NCBI GenBank assembly: GCA_015222985.1
Contig: JADFWI010000142.1
Location: 1 to 9,089, forward strand
Length of the DNA stretch: 9,089 bases
DNA from: Pseudomonadota bacterium
GTDB lineage: Bacteria > Desulfobacterota > Desulfobacteria > Desulfobacterales > C00003060
Direction: 5' to 3'
Positions 6,663 to 9,089 of the stretch are shown here, piece by piece. Within the stretch, counting starts at the first letter, position 1; every line of letters starts with the position of its first letter. A program made the translations under genes and the position numbers. The notes under the pieces were generated by a model, which was given only the letters and a program-made list of their open reading frames with translations, was not told the DNA's origin and did not search any database.

Positions 6663-7061
6663 ATGAAGAAGAGACGAAAAGCTTACAGCGTGGATGCAAT
6701 GATGAGGTTCTTTCTTCAATACTACAACATTCCCACAAAGCAAGACATTGAAAAGATCTTGAGCAGAATAGACCGTCTGGAAACGGCCATCAAAGCTGGG
6801 AAGGTATCTGGGAGCAGGTCAAGAAAGGCAGGCAAGCCGAAACCCGCTACAGGAAAGAAAGGGGTTGCCAAAGGTCGGGCGAAGATGTCAGCTACGGAGA
6901 AGGTTCTTAGTATCCTGAAGCGATCTCCCAAGGGAATTGATGTCTCTGGGCTTAAAGCAAAGTCCGGTTTTGAAGACAAGAAAATTCGCAATATTATTTT
7001 CAGGCTTTTCAGGCAGGAGACTATTAGGAGGGTCGGACGAGGCATTTATGCCATGCGGTAA
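6663..7061 (+). CDS. Small basic protein with predicted coiled coil and C-terminal winged helix, function unknown
   Basis: A 132-residue, strongly basic protein of no recognised named family. Residues 1-45 look helical: MRFFLQYYNIPTKQDIEKIL continues into a short heptad-like stretch (LSRIDRLETAI) that could form a coiled coil. Residues about 46-78 are a low-complexity Lys/Arg/Gly/Ala linker (for example KAGKPKPATGKKG), reminiscent of histone H1-like tails. Residues about 79-132 fit a winged helix-turn-helix: a helix (SATEKVLSILKR), a second (GIDVSGLKAKSG), a recognition-like helix (DKKIRNIIFRLFRQ) and a terminal wing (IRRVGRGIYAM). A DNA-binding or nucleoid-associated role is an inference. 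The ATG at 6663 is chosen because AGGAGGT (6648-6654) sits 8 nt before it. An upstream TTG at 6579 would overlap the HdrA stop and lacks such a site. Confidence 0.75.
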   Translation: MKKRRKAYSVDAMMRFFLQYYNIPTKQDIEKILSRIDRLETAIKAGKVSGSRSRKAGKPKPATGKKGVAKGRAKMSATEKVLSILKRSPKGIDVSGLKAKSGFEDKKIRNIIFRLFRQETIRRVGRGIYAMR

Positions 7062-7093
7062 TGCGGGGTAGGCATGGGTTGAAGAGGCTGCTT

Positions 7094-7132
7094 AAAAAAA
7101 AGCTTGACAATAGGTTATGCTTTGTTTAGCGT
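7094..7132 (+). promoter_or_regulatory. Promoter of the cimA leader
   Basis: A perfect -35 TTGACA (7104-7109) follows an eight-A tract (7094-7101) that resembles an UP element. A poor -10 TAGCGT (7127-7132) lies 17 nt downstream. Transcription would start around 7139, about 20 nt before the leader peptide ATG. The -35 and position are good; the -10 call is uncertain. Confidence 0.55.
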
Positions 7133-7161
7133 ATGTGAAATCCTTGGAATGTAGATTAATT

Positions 7162-7263
7162 ATGACACGGACACAGGCCATTACAAGCATCATTCCAAAC
7201 GTCATTATCGTAGTAGGGATTATTGTATCCCTGCTACCGGCCGGAGGCTTGGTAATGGTCTAG
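7162..7263 (+). CDS. Branched-chain amino acid leader peptide (cimA attenuator)
   Basis: A 33-codon open reading frame, ATG 7162 to TAG 7261, lies between the promoter and the terminator. Seven Ile, six Val and three Leu make up nearly half of it, concentrated in VIIVVGIIV (residues 14-22, 7201-7227) and followed by SLLPAGG. This composition is that of ilv/leu leader peptides, whose role is to stall ribosomes when Ile or Val tRNAs are uncharged, not to yield a working protein. The stop codon sits 2 nt after the antiterminator arm (7246-7258), so a ribosome finishing the peptide would cover that arm. The ribosome-binding site is weak (GGA at 7146-7148, 13 nt away). It could alternatively be a chance hydrophobic ORF, but composition, position and RNA structures agree. 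Confidence 0.75.
   Translation: MTRTQAITSIIPNVIIVVGIIVSLLPAGGLVMV
7210..7237 (+). promoter_or_regulatory. Leader hairpin (pause-type) within the leader peptide
   Basis: Positions 7210-7220 (GTAGTAGGGAT) pair with 7227-7237 (ATCCCTGCTAC) over 11 bp with one G-U and a 6-nt loop. A second hairpin alternative pairs TACC (7235-7238) with GGTA (7251-7254) and GCC (7240-7242) with GGC (7246-7248), which would hide the antiterminator arm. Such early hairpins typically pause polymerase so that it stays in step with the ribosome. Confidence 0.6.
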
Positions 7264-7303
7264 ATTCGCTGACATAGCAATCACAAAAGTCCGTTATCAG
7301 GCC
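7246..7303 (+). promoter_or_regulatory. Antiterminator of the cimA attenuator
   Basis: GGCTTGGTAATGG (7246-7258) can pair with CCGTTATCAGGCC (7291-7303) over 13 uninterrupted base pairs, three of them G-U. The right arm lies wholly within the left arm and loop of the terminator (7285-7321), so the two structures exclude each other. A ribosome stalled in the Ile/Val run (up to about 7227) leaves the left arm free and favours read-through. One at the stop codon covers it and favours termination. Confidence 0.75.
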
Positions 7304-7325
7304 GCCTGGTAACGGACTTTTTTTT
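7285..7325 (+). terminator. Intrinsic terminator (attenuator terminator) before cimA
   Basis: AAAAGTCCGTTATCAGG (7285-7301) pairs with 7305-7321 over 17 continuous base pairs (one G-U) around the 3-nt loop CCG, followed by a tract of eight T (7318-7325). This is a very strong rho-independent terminator. It stands 72 nt upstream of the cimA start and after the leader peptide, so it is placed to regulate cimA and not to end the upstream gene. Confidence 0.93.
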
Positions 7326-7397
7326 GCTCCGAAAATTGATTTCTCAGACCTTTTCAATTTTTTTTAGATTAAGGGTCGTTGCATGAGGGGTGGCGCT

Positions 7398-8960
7398 ATG
7401 GAATCAATTCTGCTTTATGACACAACACTGAGAGACGGTTCGCAGGGTGAAAAGATCAATTTCTCTGCTGAGGACAAAGTCCGAATTGCCCAAAAGCTCG
7501 ATGATGTGGGTTTGCATTACATCGAGGGCGGGTGGCCGGGCTCAAATCCGACAGACACACGCTTTTTTGAACTGGCCAAAGGGATTTCTTTCAAACAAGC
7601 ACGCCTGGCGGCCTTTGGAAGCACGAGAAGACCTAAAACACCTTGTGAGCAAGACGCGAATCTAAAGGCGCTTGTCGAGTCCGAAACTCCTGTTGTCACC
7701 ATCTTTGGAAAGAGTTGGGATCTCCACGTCAAGAAGGTCATGGCCAATACTATGAAGGAAAATCTGGCCATGATCTACGACACTGTGGCCTTCCTTCGAT
7801 CTCACGGTCGAGAAGTGATCTATGATGCCGAACATTTCTTTGACGGTTACAAAAACAATCCGGAATATGCCTCACAAACGATAGAGGCAGCGGTTTCAGG
7901 TGGCGCTGATTTCATTGTGCTGTGTGACACAAACGGAGGAACACTTCCGTTAGAGATACAGGAAATCATGGAGCAGGTCTGTCCGAAGATTTCAGCCAAG
8001 GTCGGCATCCATGCCCACAACGACTGTGGTCTTGCTGTTGCCAACACGCTGACTGCGGTTCGCCTCGGCTCTGTCATGGTCCAGGGAACTGTGAATGGTT
8101 ACGGGGAGCGGTGTGGAAATGCGGATTTGACCTCAGTTATCCCCAACCTCCAACTCAAAATGGGGCTTCCATGTGTAAGAGATGAGAATCTGCGCAGGCT
8201 TACGGAGCTTTCGCGCTATGTGAGCGAAGTGGCGAACATGACCCCCTTTAACGGGCGCCCCTTTGTGGGAGCTAGCGCCTTTGCCCATAAAGGGGGGATC
8301 CACGTAAACGCCATTATGAAGACGCCGAAGGCCTATGAACACATGGAGCCAGAGGCTATCGGAAATGAGCGTCGTGTCCTCATGTCCGATCTATGTGGCA
8401 AGAGCACCGTGGATTATAAGGCCCGGGAACTTGGAGTTGAGCTGGGAGGAGATGGCTTTGACAGCAGGAGAATCGCCACGGAGATAAAGCGATTGGAGCA
8501 CGAGGGGTATCAGTTTGATGCGGCCGAAGGATCATTTGAACTTTTGCTGAAAAGGCTTACAGGTCAGTTCGAACCGCTATTTCACCTGGAATCGTTCCGA
8601 GTGGCCATTGAAAAGGATAAGGATCTTCCTTGCAGGGCATATGCTACCATTAAGGTCTGCGTGGGTGATCAACAGGAAATCACTGCGGCAGAAGGAGACG
8701 GTCCGGTAAGCGCCCTGGATAATGCCTTGAGGAAGGCCCTGAATAAATTCTTCCTCGTGGATTTAGAACAGATGCAGCTTGTTGATTTTAAGGTCAGGGT
8801 GATTGAGGGTCGGGACGGAACGTCAGCCCGCGTAAAGGTCTTCATCGATTCTCGGGACCAGAAGCGCGTGTGGAGCACCATTGGAGTTTCTACAGATATT
8901 ATTGAGGCAAGTTGGCAGGCCCTGGAGGATAGTTTTCAGTATAAGCTTTCAAAGACATGA
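7398..8960 (+). CDS. cimA: (R)-citramalate synthase
   Basis: Condenses pyruvate with acetyl-CoA to (R)-citramalate, the first step of the threonine-independent route to isoleucine. The N-terminal HMGL/isopropylmalate-synthase-like barrel starts with LLYDTTLRDGSQ (Arg12 and Asp13 catalytic) and HYIEGGWPGSNP, and continues with AAFGSTRRP, TIFGKSWDLHV, YDAEHFFDGYK and VLCDTNGG. The metal-binding GIHAHND (His205, His207) and NGYGERCGNADL come next. These are diagnostic of CimA as opposed to LeuA. A C-terminal LeuA-type allosteric dimerisation domain (about 385-515) includes GDGPVSALDNALRKAL, suggesting feedback by isoleucine. At 520 residues it is of normal CimA length. The ATG at 7398 is preferred over 7383 because GAGGGG (7385-7390) then sits 7 nt before it and the core begins within three residues. 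Transcription is predicted to be controlled by the attenuator upstream. Confidence 0.95.
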   Translation: MESILLYDTTLRDGSQGEKINFSAEDKVRIAQKLDDVGLHYIEGGWPGSNPTDTRFFELAKGISFKQARLAAFGSTRRPKTPCEQDANLKALVESETPVVTIFGKSWDLHVKKVMANTMKENLAMIYDTVAFLRSHGREVIYDAEHFFDGYKNNPEYASQTIEAAVSGGADFIVLCDTNGGTLPLEIQEIMEQVCPKISAKVGIHAHNDCGLAVANTLTAVRLGSVMVQGTVNGYGERCGNADLTSVIPNLQLKMGLPCVRDENLRRLTELSRYVSEVANMTPFNGRPFVGASAFAHKGGIHVNAIMKTPKAYEHMEPEAIGNERRVLMSDLCGKSTVDYKARELGVELGGDGFDSRRIATEIKRLEHEGYQFDAAEGSFELLLKRLTGQFEPLFHLESFRVAIEKDKDLPCRAYATIKVCVGDQQEITAAEGDGPVSALDNALRKALNKFFLVDLEQMQLVDFKVRVIEGRDGTSARVKVFIDSRDQKRVWSTIGVSTDIIEASWQALEDSFQYKLSKT

Positions 8961-9001
8961 AACGGAGGCATTTTTGGCATTTCTTTACTTTTACATTGAA
9001 A

Positions 9002-9089
9002 ACCTGGTCTGGGCCAGGTCGCCGACTTCGCCAGCCTACTCCGCCGAAGTGGCAACGGCTACGAAGGCCGGGAAGTAGCCTTGGCTACG
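9002..9089. repeat. GC-rich inverted and direct repeats cut by the window end
   Basis: After cimA, ACCTGG (9002-9007) pairs with CCAGGT (9014-9019). GCC plus ACTTCG (9021-9030) then matches CGAAGT plus GGC (9045-9053) as a 9-bp bulged inverted repeat. GGCTACG occurs at 9057-9063 and again at 9083-9089. This mosaic of GGCTACG and CGAAGT units resembles dispersed palindromic elements. It continues beyond the window, so its extent and type are unknown. No T tract on the plus strand follows the first hairpin, so it is not a clear cimA terminator. Confidence 0.5.

Noticed and set aside
7383..7397. Upstream ATG as the cimA start
   Set aside because: It would place the ribosome-binding GAGGGG inside the gene. 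The ATG at 7398 has this site at proper spacing and begins right before the conserved core.

Overview
The window reads as a chromosomal segment of an anaerobic bacterium, most likely a sulfate-reducing or syntrophic deltaproteobacterium (Desulfobacterota). This is inferred from gene content: a ferredoxin-linked 2-oxoacid oxidoreductase operon, an HdrA-MvhD fusion flavoprotein that appears to contain selenocysteine, and a citramalate-type isoleucine gene. No 16S or other phylogenetic marker is present, so the assignment is an inference.

Layout. A GalU-like sugar-phosphate nucleotidyltransferase lies on the minus strand (153-995). Divergent from it, and behind a good sigma70-type promoter (1081-1110), is a plus-strand operon. 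It holds the alpha subunit of a 2-oxoacid:acceptor oxidoreductase (1152-2243), a fused beta+gamma subunit (2377-3795), a small 2x[4Fe-4S] ferredoxin subunit (3854-4174) and a large HdrA-MvhD protein (4181-6586). Next come a small basic protein with a predicted winged helix (6663-7061) and a 336-nt non-coding stretch. That stretch contains a complete-looking transcription attenuator: promoter, a 33-codon Ile/Val-rich leader peptide, a 13-bp antiterminator and a 17-bp intrinsic terminator. It precedes citramalate synthase cimA (7398-8960). The right end is a GC-rich, partly inverted repeat cut by the window edge.

Two observations stand out. First, the HdrA reading frame is interrupted by a single in-frame TGA (4763-4765), exactly where the HdrA family has the second Cys of its CSxC-ILGPKM motif. 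The frame continues unchanged on both sides and a hairpin follows at the right distance, so this is best read as a UGA-encoded selenocysteine in one 801-residue protein, not two genes or a pseudogene. Second, the cimA leader shows the mutually exclusive structures and regulatory codons of a branched-chain amino acid attenuator, linking Ile/Val charging to the first step of citramalate-route isoleucine synthesis.

How the genes work together (inference): the Kor-type enzyme would oxidise a 2-oxoacid to its acyl-CoA and pass electrons through its ferredoxin subunit. The adjacent HdrA-MvhD flavoprotein would be the electron hub joining low-potential ferredoxin to another carrier. No HdrB/HdrC genes are seen here, so its partner must be encoded elsewhere.
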